This document shows, piece after piece, positions 1 to 7,476 of a stretch of 18,699 nt of DNA. A program made the position numbers and the translations under genes. The stretch is from assembly GCA_025924435.1 (NCBI GenBank), contig JAICIL010000050.1:1-18699 (forward strand). The letters are read 5' to 3'. Within the stretch, counting starts at the first letter, position 1; each line of letters begins with the position of its first letter. The notes beneath the pieces are model-generated. The model had not been told where the DNA came from. It did no database searches and was given only the letters and a program-made list of their open reading frames with translations. This stretch comes from Chloroflexia bacterium (lineage in GTDB: Bacteria > Chloroflexota > Chloroflexia > Thermomicrobiales > JALYUS01).

Positions 1-609
1 CGTGGCGGTTGCGCTGCCGGTGTCGCCCTTCCTCGTGAAAGCAAAGACCCCGCCGACGATCACGAGCAGCGCCAGCACGCCGCCGCCGATGCCGAGGGCG
101 AGGCCGCGATTGCCCTTCTTCGGGGGCGCGCCGGGCGGCGGATAGCCGCCCGTGGCCGGGTAGCCATACCCGACGGCGGGCGGCGCCCCACCCGAGTAGC
201 CGCCATACGGCGGCGGGGCCGACGGCGGCAGGGGCTGGGTGCCGCCGTACGCGGGGGGCGGCGGATAGCCGCCCCCGTATGGCGGCGGCGCGTTCGGATC
301 GCCATAGGGGTTCGGCTGCCCCCGCCCCGGGTAGGCGGGCGGCGCGGTGGGGTACGGCGCGGTGGGGGCCGCCGGGGGATAGCCGGGCGGCGGGGGCGGT
401 CGCTGCGGCGGGGGCGGAGGAGCGGTCGGTTGCGGCGGCGGGCTTCCGTAGAGTGGCGGATACGGGGGCGGCAGGGCGGGAGGGGCGGGGGGGATGATCG
501 TCGCGTCCGGGTCTTCCGCCGGGCGCGATCCGCCGCCCGGCGGGCCGTTCGCGAGGCGCGTGCGCTCGTCGTCGTTCGCGGGCGTGCCGGGCGGCGCGTG
601 GTCGGACAT
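1..609 (-). CDS. Proline-rich single-pass membrane protein, C-terminus cut off by window edge
   Basis: This minus-strand frame is open from the ATG at 609 to the left edge (203 codons, no stop), so the 3' end is missing. The start follows an AAGGGAG Shine-Dalgarno sequence at good spacing. The protein begins MSDHAPPGTP and is then dominated by Pro, Gly, Tyr and Ala for about 165 residues, with repeated PPPYGG and GYPP-like units. A short basic stretch (KKGNRG) leads into one hydrophobic helix (about residues 173-191, GIGGGVLALLVIVGGVFAF), then RKGDTGSATAT. The layout is a disordered, Pro/Gly/Tyr-rich cytoplasmic N-terminus, one membrane helix and a presumed outside domain beyond the edge. This is common in high-GC bacteria, where the missing domain varies, so no function is assigned. 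The gene is clear; the role is unknown. Confidence 0.85.
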   Translation of the reverse strand, partial: MSDHAPPGTPANDDERTRLANGPPGGGSRPAEDPDATIIPPAPPALPPPYPPLYGSPPPQPTAPPPPPQRPPPPPGYPPAAPTAPYPTAPPAYPGRGQPNPYGDPNAPPPYGGGYPPPPAYGGTQPLPPSAPPPYGGYSGGAPPAVGYGYPATGGYPPPGAPPKKGNRGLALGIGGGVLALLVIVGGVFAFTRKGDTGSATAT

Positions 610-671
610 GCCGTGCTCCCTTCGCTGGAGATGAAACCGTGCGGATACCGTAGCACACCCGCGCCACCGAA

Positions 672-692
672 GCGAGGCGATCGTCGCCTCGC
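672..692 (-). terminator. Perfect 9-bp hairpin downstream of the small membrane protein gene
   Basis: GCGAGGCGA and TCGCCTCGC form a perfect 9-bp stem with a 3-nt loop. It lies about 24 nt past the stop of the 716-1096 gene and upstream of the 609 start. There is no U-run, so it may be a Rho-independent terminator of the GC-rich, U-poor sort, or simply a stable 3' end. Confidence 0.45.
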
Positions 693-715
693 GGACGCCG
701 CACGTCAGATCACCG

Positions 716-1096
716 TCAGGAGAGGAACCAGAGGACGATCAGGACGAGGCCGATGATCGAGGCGGGCCGCCAGATCATCCGGCGGAACCGACCGATGGAG
801 ACGAACGCCGTGCCGCCGCCCACCGCCCGCGCCGCGAGCGGCGGCGCGGTGAGCACCGGCCCGGAGAGCAGCAGGAAGACGACCGCGCGCACCAGTTCGA
901 TGCCCCGCGTCGGCGAGACCGCCCGCATCGCGTCGAATGTCCACCAGAGCGCGAGGCCGAGCAGGATGAGCGCGCCGACGAAGAGTGGCATGCCCGCGCC
1001 CCCCCGGATGGAGACCGCCGTCCCGTATTCGATCACCGCCGCCGCGACGTAAATGACGACAAGGATCATGAAGACCGCGAAGACCGGATAAAACAT
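716..1096 (-). CDS. Small four-helix membrane protein of unknown function
   Basis: The 126-residue product starts MFYPVFAVFMIL and is strongly hydrophobic. Four membrane segments can be read: about residues 2-24, 32-54, 64-84 and 105-125. Only short loops separate them, and the C-terminus (IVLWFLS) ends inside the last helix. The frame is open further upstream, but the extension is antisense to the P1 peptidase gene and has no membrane character. I chose the ATG at 1096, preceded by GGGAA and a more distant GAGAGGAA. No family was recognised. It may be cotranscribed with nothing else, since the next gene on this strand (start 609) is separated by a hairpin. Confidence 0.7.
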   Translation of the reverse strand: MFYPVFAVFMILVVIYVAAAVIEYGTAVSIRGGAGMPLFVGALILLGLALWWTFDAMRAVSPTRGIELVRAVVFLLLSGPVLTAPPLAARAVGGGTAFVSIGRFRRMIWRPASIIGLVLIVLWFLS

Positions 1097-1162
1097 GCGC
1101 CGTTCCCATTCCTCTCCGTCCACCGAACCCGCGCGGCAGTATAGCACGCACCCGGTAGCGTA

Positions 1163-1200
1163 GGCTTCAGCCTGCGCGAGAGACCGCAGGCTGGAAAGCC
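1163..1200. repeat. Imperfect inverted repeat (REP-like) with GGCTT-CAGCCTGCG arms
   Basis: CAGCCTGCG (1168-1176) and CGCAGGCTG (1185-1193) are perfectly complementary around an 8-nt loop. The stem continues as GGCTT/AAGCC after a two-base bulge, giving 14 bp. It sits in the divergent intergenic gap between the small membrane protein and the P1 peptidase. This type of element looks like a dispersed genomic palindrome and could also act as a transcriptional barrier. A smaller GCGTAT/ATACGC stem follows at 1211-1229. Confidence 0.5.
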
Positions 1201-1277
1201 CGCGCCACCGGCGTATCCGCAAAATACGCGGAATGGCGCGCTGCGGTGAAAAATTGCGAGCGAACTCTTGTTCATCT

Positions 1278-1306
1278 TGCATGTGTACGTACACTAGTGT
1301 TACGAT
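1278..1306 (+). promoter_or_regulatory. Sigma-70-type promoter with overlapping operator palindrome, ahead of P1 peptidase operon
   Basis: TTGCAT (1278-1283) and TACGAT (1301-1306) are separated by exactly 17 bases. The spacer holds a perfect 12-bp palindrome, GTGTACGTACAC (1283-1294). It is fused to a second perfect palindrome, ACACTAGTGT (1291-1300). A dimeric repressor bound here would block polymerase. No regulator gene adjoins, so the ligand is unknown. Transcription would start about 30 bases before the peptidase start codon. Confidence 0.55.
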
Positions 1307-1343
1307 AGGCAATGCGGGGTAGCGATCACCGTGAGGCGGGACG

Positions 1344-2513
1344 ATGGAGGGGCGAGCGAGCGATGCGGGCGGGCCGCAACGGGCCCGCGCGCATGGCGTG
1401 GCAATCGGCACAATGGAGACGGGACCGTGGAACGCGCTGACCGATGTACCCGGCGTGCGCGTCGGGCAGTGCACGGTGCGGTTCGGCGACGGCGCGCTCG
1501 TCCCCGGCCACGGTCCGGCGCGCACCGGCGTCACGGCGATCCTGCCCCACGCGGGCGACCTCTTCCGGGAGAAAGTGCCCGCCGCCAGCCACATCATCAA
1601 CGGCTTCGGGAAGGCCATCGGCCTCGTGCAGGTGGACGAACTGGGCGCGATCGAGACGCCGATCCTGCTCACCAATACGCTGAACATCCCCCGCGTCGCG
1701 GACGCGCTGATTGATCACATGCTGGCCGCCGAGCCTGCCATCGGCGTCCGCACGACGAGCGTCAACCCGGTCGTGCTGGAGTGCAACGACGGCCATCTGA
1801 ACGATATTCAGGGGCGGCATGTCCGCGCCGAGCATGTCCGGCGCGCGCTCGCGGACGCGGCGGATGGCCCGGTGGCGGAGGGGAGTGTCGGCGCGGGAAC
1901 GGGGATGGTCGCCTTCGGCGTCACGGGCGGCATCGGCACGGCCTCGCGCGTGCTGCCGGGGCCGCACCCGCGCTACACCGTCGGCGCGCTCGTCCTCGCG
2001 AACACCGGGCGGCTGGACGACCTGCGGATAGACGGCGTCCCGGTCGGGCGCGCATTGGCGGCGACGCGGGGCGCGTGGGCGGCGGAATCGGGCGACGGAA
2101 GCATCATCATCCTGCTCGCCACCGACGCGCCGACGACGACCCGGCAACTGGGCCGCCTCGCGCGCCGCGCCGCGCTCGGTCTGGGGCGGACGGGCGCGAC
2201 GGCGAGCCACGGCAGCGGCGACATCGCCCTGATCTTCGGCACGCACACGGCGAACCGCATCCCGCACCGCCCGCCGGGGCCGGTGCGGGCGATCGAGGCA
2301 ATCGCGGAGGACGGGCCGCTCATCTCGTCGCTCTTCGCCGCCGTGATCGAGGCGACGGAAGAGGCGATCATCAACGCGATCTTCGCGGGCAGGGGGATGA
2401 TCGGCCGGGATAACCATCGCGTGCCCGGTTTGCCGGTCGAACGCGTCCTTGCTATCCTCCGCGCGCACGGCCGGGGGGGAAGGCCCGCCGTGCCTCCGGT
2501 GGGTGCGGAGTGA
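1344..2513 (+). CDS. P1-family (DmpA/BapA-type, peptidase S58) aminopeptidase
   Basis: The 389-residue product carries the hallmarks of the self-cleaving L-aminopeptidase/D-esterase family. These are ALTDVPGVRVG near residues 31-41, TGVTAILP at 61-68, EGSVGAGTGM at 179-188, LVLANTG at 216-222, and the autocleavage site DGSIIILLATDAP, with the predicted nucleophile Ser253 after Gly252. A further SHGSGD segment (288-293) matches the family's second conserved Ser/acidic pair. In this family the chain splits before the serine to form alpha and beta subunits that release N-terminal residues from peptides or hydrolyse beta-peptides and amides. The start at 1344 has GAGGCGGG upstream. An internal ATG at 1413, just before the family-conserved part, is an alternative and would remove 23 poorly conserved residues. 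It is first in a plus-strand run and ends four bases into an alternative GTG start of the next gene. Confidence 0.93.
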   Translation: MEGRASDAGGPQRARAHGVAIGTMETGPWNALTDVPGVRVGQCTVRFGDGALVPGHGPARTGVTAILPHAGDLFREKVPAASHIINGFGKAIGLVQVDELGAIETPILLTNTLNIPRVADALIDHMLAAEPAIGVRTTSVNPVVLECNDGHLNDIQGRHVRAEHVRRALADAADGPVAEGSVGAGTGMVAFGVTGGIGTASRVLPGPHPRYTVGALVLANTGRLDDLRIDGVPVGRALAATRGAWAAESGDGSIIILLATDAPTTTRQLGRLARRAALGLGRTGATASHGSGDIALIFGTHTANRIPHRPPGPVRAIEAIAEDGPLISSLFAAVIEATEEAIINAIFAGRGMIGRDNHRVPGLPVERVLAILRAHGRGGRPAVPPVGAE

Positions 2514-2536
2514 CGAGGGGAAGGATAACGGGGCCT

Positions 2537-4165
2537 ATGAATCATCGCGCATTGCCGCGCCGGGCGGCATGCTTGGCGCTCGTCGCGCTCATCCTCATGC
2601 CGTGGACGGTCCGCGCGCAAAGTGACAGCGCGGCGACCGCGCCGCCGCCCGATCCCGATGTGACGGCGGCGGCGGCGGTCGTCGTGGAGATGTCCAGCGG
2701 GGCGATCCTCTGGGGGCGCGAGATCCACGCCCAGCGCGCCCCCGCCAGCGTCACGAAGATGATGACCGCGCTCGTCGTCGCCGACCTCGCCGCGCTCGAT
2801 GCGAAAGTGACGGTGCAGGAGAGCGACCTCGTCGGCGAATCGAGCATGGGATTGCAAAGCGGCGAGACGCTGACCGTCGAGGCGCTCCTCTACGGCATGC
2901 TGCTCCCTTCCGGCAACGACGCCGCGGCCGCGCTCGCCCGCACCTTCGGCGCGCAGCCGGGCGACGCGACGCCCGCGCAGAGCGTGCAGCATTTTGTGGA
3001 CAGGATGAACGCGAAGGCGCAAACGCTCGGCACGAAGGAGACGCACTTCGTCAACCCGCACGGCCTCGACGAGCCGGGCCACCTGACGAGCGCCGCCGAC
3101 TTCGCGCTGATCGCCATGGCCTTCGCGGCGAACCCGACCTTGATGCGCATCGCGGGCACCGTGGCGTACGACGGCTTCGGCCACACCCTCCACACGACAA
3201 ACAAACTGCTCTACGACGGCCGTTACCCCTCCGTGATCGCCGGGAAGACGGGCCAGACGGACGAGGCGGGCTACACGCTCGTCGAGTTCTCCTCCCAGAA
3301 TGGCCGGAAGATGCTCAGCGTCGAACTCGGCACGACCGCCGACGCCTTCTGGACTGACGCGATGCACCTCCTCGCCTACGGCTACGCGACACCGCCATCC
3401 GCGACGGCGGTGCATCCGCTCTCCATCGGCGTCCGCCCCGCGCCAGCGACCGCCGGGGCATCCGCGCCGCCGAGCCTTGCGACCGGGAACCAGCTGGCGA
3501 TGACGGGCATCGGCAACACCGATCCGCGCGCGACGCTCCGCGCGACGACCGTCACGCTGCCCGCTTTGCACCGCTCGAACGACACGCTCAAACTGCGGAT
3601 CGCCATGCTCGGCCTGCTGGCGGCGATTGCCGGCGGCGTCGTCTATGCGCGCCGGGTCGCCGTGCGCCGGACGCTCGCCGAGATGAAAGCGGAGTGGCGC
3701 AAGGGGCTTGCGGACCCGCCACACCTCGCCATGACCACCGAGATACCGCTGATCCCGCTCGCGCCACGGCCCGCGACGCCCTCCGTCTCCTCCCGCTGGG
3801 CGCAGGCGGGGGTCCAAGTGCCGAGGGGCGAGCGGGAGGTGGCGCGGGCGTACGCCTTGCAGGCGGTGCGGCAGGCGCGCGGCGGCAGCCGCACGGCGGC
3901 GCAGCAGGCGTTCAGGCACGCCGTCTGGCTCGCCCCCCGAATGGAATGGGGGGCGCTCCCCGGCTTCTGGGAGATGCCGCCCGTCAGTTACGCCGACCTC
4001 GCGACCGTGATGATCGAGGCGGGCCACGCCGCCAGCGCGCGCTCGATGCTCACCGTCGCCGCGCTCGCCCACCCGCGCCACCCCGACCTCCGCGCCGTCG
4101 AGGCCCGCCTCAGCCAGCGCGAGACCGCCCCATCCGCCGATGTCGTCTATGGCAGCAGATGGTAG
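2537..4165 (+). CDS. D-alanyl-D-alanine carboxypeptidase (peptidase S11) with membrane anchor and helical C-terminal tail
   Basis: From the ATG at 2537 the product has 542 residues. The sequence shows a signal peptide (MNHRALPRRAACLALVALIL, then a likely cut near VRAQS), the catalytic SVTK (Ser71-Lys74), SGN (125-127) and KTG (236-238). These are the three active-site motifs of low-molecular-weight penicillin-binding proteins that trim the terminal D-Ala from peptidoglycan stems. After the catalytic domain comes a low-complexity linker, one membrane helix (about 353-373) and a roughly 165-residue tail. The tail's last 105 residues look like paired helices (TPR-like, rich in Ala and Arg). Ordinary S11 enzymes end in a small beta domain or an amphipathic helix, so the tail is unusual. 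An in-frame GTG at 2510 overlaps the previous stop, but its Shine-Dalgarno spacing is poor and it would spoil the signal peptide. Tight spacing suggests cotranscription with the peptidase. Confidence 0.93.
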   Translation: MNHRALPRRAACLALVALILMPWTVRAQSDSAATAPPPDPDVTAAAAVVVEMSSGAILWGREIHAQRAPASVTKMMTALVVADLAALDAKVTVQESDLVGESSMGLQSGETLTVEALLYGMLLPSGNDAAAALARTFGAQPGDATPAQSVQHFVDRMNAKAQTLGTKETHFVNPHGLDEPGHLTSAADFALIAMAFAANPTLMRIAGTVAYDGFGHTLHTTNKLLYDGRYPSVIAGKTGQTDEAGYTLVEFSSQNGRKMLSVELGTTADAFWTDAMHLLAYGYATPPSATAVHPLSIGVRPAPATAGASAPPSLATGNQLAMTGIGNTDPRATLRATTVTLPALHRSNDTLKLRIAMLGLLAAIAGGVVYARRVAVRRTLAEMKAEWRKGLADPPHLAMTTEIPLIPLAPRPATPSVSSRWAQAGVQVPRGEREVARAYALQAVRQARGGSRTAAQQAFRHAVWLAPRMEWGALPGFWEMPPVSYADLATVMIEAGHAASARSMLTVAALAHPRHPDLRAVEARLSQRETAPSADVVYGSRW

Positions 4166-5141
4166 CGCGGGCGCTCCCGCCGACACCGACCAGCGGGAGC
4201 ACCCGTTATTCCAGGATGGTTTGCCGATTCTCCGGCACGCGACGCTGATACCGCCCGCGCCGTACGCGCTCGACCTGACGGCGACCGCGCTCGCCCGCTT
4301 CCCGCGCCTCCTCAATCGCTGGGACGGCACGACCTACCGCCGCCTCTTCGTGGCGGGCAGCGCATTCGTCGCGGTCGCGGTGCGGCAGGACGGCCCGGCG
4401 GACGATCCCCGCCTGCTGCTCACCCTCACCGGCCCCGCGCGCGTCCCGCCCGCGGCGCTCGATCATCTCACGGGATATGTGGTGCGGATGCTCGGCGCGG
4501 GGGAGGAGGTCGCGCCCTTCCTCGCCGTCGCGGCGCGCGATCCGGTGATCGGGCCGCTGACGGATGCGCTGCCCGGCCTGCGGCTCTTCCGCAAGGGCGA
4601 TGTCGTCGAGGAGGTGATCGTCAACGTCCTCGCGCAGCAGATTTCGCTCCCCTTCGCGTACCAGTGCAAGGCGCGGCTCGTCGCGGCGTACGGCCCGCGC
4701 CTCACCGTCGGCGGCGCGACGCGGTACGCGCTGCCGACGCCCGCCATCCTCGCGACGCTCACGCCGGAGGCGGTGCGCCCGCTGCTCCTCTCGCGGCAGA
4801 AGGCGGCGGCGCTGCGCGCCTTCGGGGAGGCGGTCGTCTCCGGCGCGCTCGACCTCGCCGCCCTCCCCCGGATGGGCGACGCGGAGGCGATGGCCGCGCT
4901 CACGGCGGTGCGCGGCATCGGCCCGTGGACGGCGCACTGGACGCTGGGACGGACGCTCGGACGCGGCCACATCGTGCCGGTCGGCGATGTCGGCGTGCAG
5001 GCGATGCTCGGCCGCGCCTACGGCCTCGGCCGCAAGATGACACCCGACGAGGTGCGCCGCTGGGCGGACGGCTGGGGCGAGCACGCCCTGCTCGCCGCCG
5101 CGTACCTGATCGTCGGCACCTGGCGCGGCCTCATTTCCTGA
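4140..5141 (+). CDS. alkA: AlkA-like DNA-3-methyladenine glycosylase (HhH-GPD family)
   Basis: The 333-residue product contains a helix-hairpin-helix segment (LTAVRGIGPWTAHWTLGRTL, 254-273). Downstream, at the family's catalytic position, is Asp283 in IVPVGDVGVQAM. An upstream helical block (VVEEVIVNVLAQQIS, 155-169) matches the start of the HhH-GPD fold, and the roughly 120 residues before it fit the AlkA N-terminal beta domain. The enzyme would excise alkylated purines from DNA as the first step of base-excision repair. The start overlaps the end of the carboxypeptidase gene by 26 bases. ATGs at 4140 and 4149 are both possible and neither has a strong Shine-Dalgarno sequence, so translational coupling is likely. 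A weak hairpin with a T-run follows the stop. Confidence 0.9.
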   Translation: MSSMAADGSAGAPADTDQREHPLFQDGLPILRHATLIPPAPYALDLTATALARFPRLLNRWDGTTYRRLFVAGSAFVAVAVRQDGPADDPRLLLTLTGPARVPPAALDHLTGYVVRMLGAGEEVAPFLAVAARDPVIGPLTDALPGLRLFRKGDVVEEVIVNVLAQQISLPFAYQCKARLVAAYGPRLTVGGATRYALPTPAILATLTPEAVRPLLLSRQKAAALRAFGEAVVSGALDLAALPRMGDAEAMAALTAVRGIGPWTAHWTLGRTLGRGHIVPVGDVGVQAMLGRAYGLGRKMTPDEVRRWADGWGEHALLAAAYLIVGTWRGLIS

Positions 5142-5157
5142 CACATCGAAATCCGAC

Positions 5158-5182
5158 ATTGCGCATGCAGCGCGGTTTTTCT
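5158..5182 (+). terminator. Probable intrinsic terminator after the DNA glycosylase gene
   Basis: ATTGCGC (5158-5164) and GCGCGGT (5170-5176) pair with two G-U wobbles around the 5-nt loop ATGCA. The stem runs straight into TTTTT and CTCC. It lies 17 nt beyond the glycosylase stop and before the separate ribosome binding site of the DedA gene. The stem is weak, but this is one of the few T-runs in the region. Confidence 0.5.
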
Positions 5183-5291
5183 CCCCATGGTCGGCAACCC
5201 GCGTGCATCCGGCGGGCATGCGCGTGCGTCCTTGCCGGTAGCATCGTTTCTGTGCGGCGTGGGTCCGCCCGCCCGCGATGAGGAGAGCGGT

Positions 5292-6056
5292 ATGGCAACG
5301 GTATGGCATGGCTTCGTCGAGAACATGGCGGCGTTTCTCGATTCCTATGGATTGCTCGCGATCTTCGTCGTGCTGCTCGTGAAGGAGATCGGCGTCCCGC
5401 TGCCGATCCCCGGCGATTTCATCATGCTCTCCGCCGCCGCGCAGGCGGCGGCCGGGCAGTTCATCCTCTGGCAGGCGTTCCTCGCCATCGTCGCCGCGCT
5501 GGTGGTGGGCGACTGGGTGCAGTACGCGCTCGTCCGCAGTGTCGGCCGGCCGATCCTTTACCGCTTCGGTCGGTACATCGGCCTAACCCCGTCGCGGCTC
5601 GATGGCGCATCCGCGAAGGTCGGCACGGGTGGGCCGGTCGCGGTCGCCCTCGGCGTCGTCACGCCGGGGGTGCGCAACGTCGCGATACCGGCGTGCGGGC
5701 TTGCCCACATGCCGAACCGAACGTTTCTCCCCGGCCTCGTCGCGGGGAGCGGCGTCTTCGTGGCGCTGCACTTCGTCATCGGCTACGTGGGTGGCCCGGT
5801 CGTGCGCGCGGCCCTCGGCGCGCTCGGCGTGCCGCTGCTCGCCCTCCTCGCGGCGCTCCTGGTACTCGGCTTCGCCGGTTGGCTGCTCATCCATCGCGCA
5901 TCATCGGGCGACAGGGAGCCTGCGGCCGTCGCGCGGGAGAGCGCCCGCGACTGGGCGGACGCCTGCTGCCCGGTCTGCCTCGCCCTCGCCGCGATGCACG
6001 AGCGCGTATCGGTGCGCCCCGAATCCGCCACGCTGCCGAGCACGGAACCCGCATAA
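5292..6056 (+). CDS. DedA-family (VTT/SNARE-associated domain) membrane protein
   Basis: The 254-residue product starts at the ATG at 5292, with AGGAG six bases upstream. The frame is open further upstream, but that extension lacks family character. The pattern EIGVPLPIPGDFIMLSAAA (32-50) and the later RFGRYIGL...TPGVRNVAIPACG (91-136) are typical of DedA proteins, which act as lipid flippases or transport-related proteins in the inner membrane. Glu32, Asp42 and Arg128 occupy the spots where the family keeps charged functional residues. Membrane segments are visible at about 18-38, 58-82, 115-137, 146-167 and 178-201. The C-terminal tail beyond 202 is cytoplasmic-like and holds a CCPVC cluster (225-229), which is not part of the core family and might bind a metal. 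No partner gene adjoins. Confidence 0.88.
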   Translation: MATVWHGFVENMAAFLDSYGLLAIFVVLLVKEIGVPLPIPGDFIMLSAAAQAAAGQFILWQAFLAIVAALVVGDWVQYALVRSVGRPILYRFGRYIGLTPSRLDGASAKVGTGGPVAVALGVVTPGVRNVAIPACGLAHMPNRTFLPGLVAGSGVFVALHFVIGYVGGPVVRAALGALGVPLLALLAALLVLGFAGWLLIHRASSGDREPAAVARESARDWADACCPVCLALAAMHERVSVRPESATLPSTEPA

Positions 6057-6079
6057 GGCGACACGGCGGCCGAACGCCC

Positions 6080-6110
6080 GCTCGTTGCTCGTTGCTCGTT
6101 GCTCATTGCT
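6080..6110. repeat. Short tandem repeat, 7-bp unit GCTCGTT, about 4.4 copies
   Basis: GCTCGTT is repeated head to tail at 6080, 6087 and 6094, followed by the variant GCTCATT at 6101 and a partial GCT. It lies in the intergenic gap between the DedA gene and the ArsR regulator, just upstream of the regulator's promoter. Copy number may vary between strains. Confidence 0.7.
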
Positions 6111-6113
6111 ACA

Positions 6114-6157
6114 TTATGCGCTTGACGGCATAACGTCCGCGCTGGTATCGTCATACC
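6114..6157 (+). promoter_or_regulatory. Promoter with operator-like palindromes ahead of the ArsR-type gene
   Basis: TTGACG (6122-6127) and TATCGT (6146-6151), with an upstream TGG giving an extended -10, are spaced by 18 bases. TTATGC (6114-6119) and GCATAA (6128-6133) form a perfect inverted repeat around the -35. GGTAT and ATACC (6144-6148 and 6153-6157) form another over the -10. ArsR-family repressors usually bind palindromes overlapping their own promoter, so autoregulation is a reasonable inference. Confidence 0.55.
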
Positions 6158-6222
6158 CGCATAACCGAGTGTGTGTATCGCATCCGCCATCGCGGGCGGG
6201 GCGCGGGAAGGGGTGCGGGGGC

Positions 6223-7317
6223 ATGGGCAAGCTGCTCGTCGGGCGGCCGACACTGACGATGGAGTTCGTGGTTTCCGCGCCGCTCGACTTCGTCGTGACG
6301 CTCGTCCTCGTCTATCGCGCGCCGGAGATGGGCGCGCAGGCGGACGCCTGGTGCACGGCGACGCGGGCCGCGCTGGACAGCGAGAGCGCGCGGGCGCTCG
6401 ACACGCTGTACGGCTCGTCCGGCCGCAGCATCTACCTCGCCGAAGAACTGCTGATGCCGTTCGCGCCCCTCGCGCCCGACCGCCGCACCGCGACCTACGC
6501 AACCTATCGCGCCTCGCTCGCGCACCAGTCGCCCGCGTGGTTCCAGGGCGCGCTGAAACGGGCGCTCCGGCGCGTCCACCACGAGCAGGGCGAGACGGCG
6601 ATCCCCGACCCGGCGGACGGCGACCGGGCCGCGTGGGAGCGCTTCCTCGCGCCCGGCATCACGCGCGCGCAATTGGCGGACATCGTCGCGCTCGCCCTGG
6701 ACCCCGCCGCGATGAAGGCGAGCGTCCTCGCGCTTTACGACATGTACGAGGAGCGCTTCCACGCGGCGGATTTCGCGGCCTCGCTGGAGCCGCTGCACGG
6801 CGCGGCGGAGCGGGCGGAGCGGTTGCACGAATCGTATCTCGACGAGGCGTTCGCGGACATGACAGGGAACCGCTTGCCGCCGGAGATCGAGCACGCGGCG
6901 CGGGAGGTGGAGCGGGCGACATTCGTCCCCTGCGCCCACCTCGGCCCGTTTCTCTCGTACGTCCTCTACCCGCCGGAACTGGTCGTCTACTTCGACGCGA
7001 CGCGCCCGCTCGGCCGCCCGGCGCGCAACGGGCGAGCGGCGGAGGAACCGGTCGCGGCGGGCGATCTGGCGGCCCTCCGCGCATTGGCGGACGGAACGCG
7101 CCTGCGGATCGTCGCGATCCTGCGCGGCGGCGAACTCTACGCGCAGGAAGTCGTCGCCCGGCTCGGCATCTCGCAGTCCGCCGTCTCGCGCCACCTGAGC
7201 ATGCTCGAATCGGCGGGGATTGTGCGCGTCCGCCCCGCGAACGGGATGAAATATTACGCCGTCAACGCGGGGCGTCTGAAGCAACTCGCGGAGTCGCTGG
7301 GCCATCTCGCGGAATAG
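6223..7317 (+). CDS. ArsR-family transcriptional regulator with large N-terminal domain
   Basis: The 364-residue product (ATG 6223, G-rich upstream sequence) ends in a winged helix-turn-helix of the ArsR type. It reads DLAALRALADGTRLRIVAIL (281-300), then the recognition helix SQSAVSRHLSMLESAG (317-332) and a wing ending in KYYAVN. The roughly 280 residues before it are helical and rich in Ala and Arg, with no cysteine cluster typical of metal sensors (only Cys44 and Cys237). They look like the long N-terminal sensory part found in some actinobacterial and Chloroflexota ArsR proteins. It is probably a repressor, but the signal and targets are unknown. An alternative start is the ATG at 6259 (MEFVVSAPLDF). 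The promoter region carries palindromes consistent with self-control. Confidence 0.85.
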   Translation: MGKLLVGRPTLTMEFVVSAPLDFVVTLVLVYRAPEMGAQADAWCTATRAALDSESARALDTLYGSSGRSIYLAEELLMPFAPLAPDRRTATYATYRASLAHQSPAWFQGALKRALRRVHHEQGETAIPDPADGDRAAWERFLAPGITRAQLADIVALALDPAAMKASVLALYDMYEERFHAADFAASLEPLHGAAERAERLHESYLDEAFADMTGNRLPPEIEHAAREVERATFVPCAHLGPFLSYVLYPPELVVYFDATRPLGRPARNGRAAEEPVAAGDLAALRALADGTRLRIVAILRGGELYAQEVVARLGISQSAVSRHLSMLESAGIVRVRPANGMKYYAVNAGRLKQLAESLGHLAE

Positions 7318-7441
7318 TATCGCCGCGATAGATGTCGCCAATGACAAGTGATGGTACGAATCCTGCAAAGGCTTATGTGGCGGCGATTGAGCGATGCACC
7401 CTGTCCAAAGGTACGGCTTCCATTCCTGGTCATTGGAAGGG

Positions 7442-7470
7442 TTGACCGGACTGGTGTGGCATGATATAGT
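7442..7470 (+). promoter_or_regulatory. Near-consensus sigma-70 promoter in a long non-coding stretch
   Basis: TTGACC (7442-7447) and TATAGT (7465-7470) lie exactly 17 bases apart, ten of twelve positions matching the housekeeping consensus. This is the best -35/-10 pair in the window. Initiation would fall near 7477, about 510 bases before the surface-protein start codon, so it drives either a separate RNA or a very long leader. Confidence 0.75.
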
Positions 7471-7476
7471 GACATT

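Noticed and set aside
1973..4330. Minus-strand open frame of 785 codons
   Set aside because: It is antisense to the peptidase and carboxypeptidase genes, is Arg/Ala/Gly-rich without domain motifs, and arises because GC-rich genes lack stops on the complementary frames.
6080..6110. Possible CRISPR-like repeat
   Set aside because: The unit is 7 bp with no spacers, so it is a simple tandem repeat.
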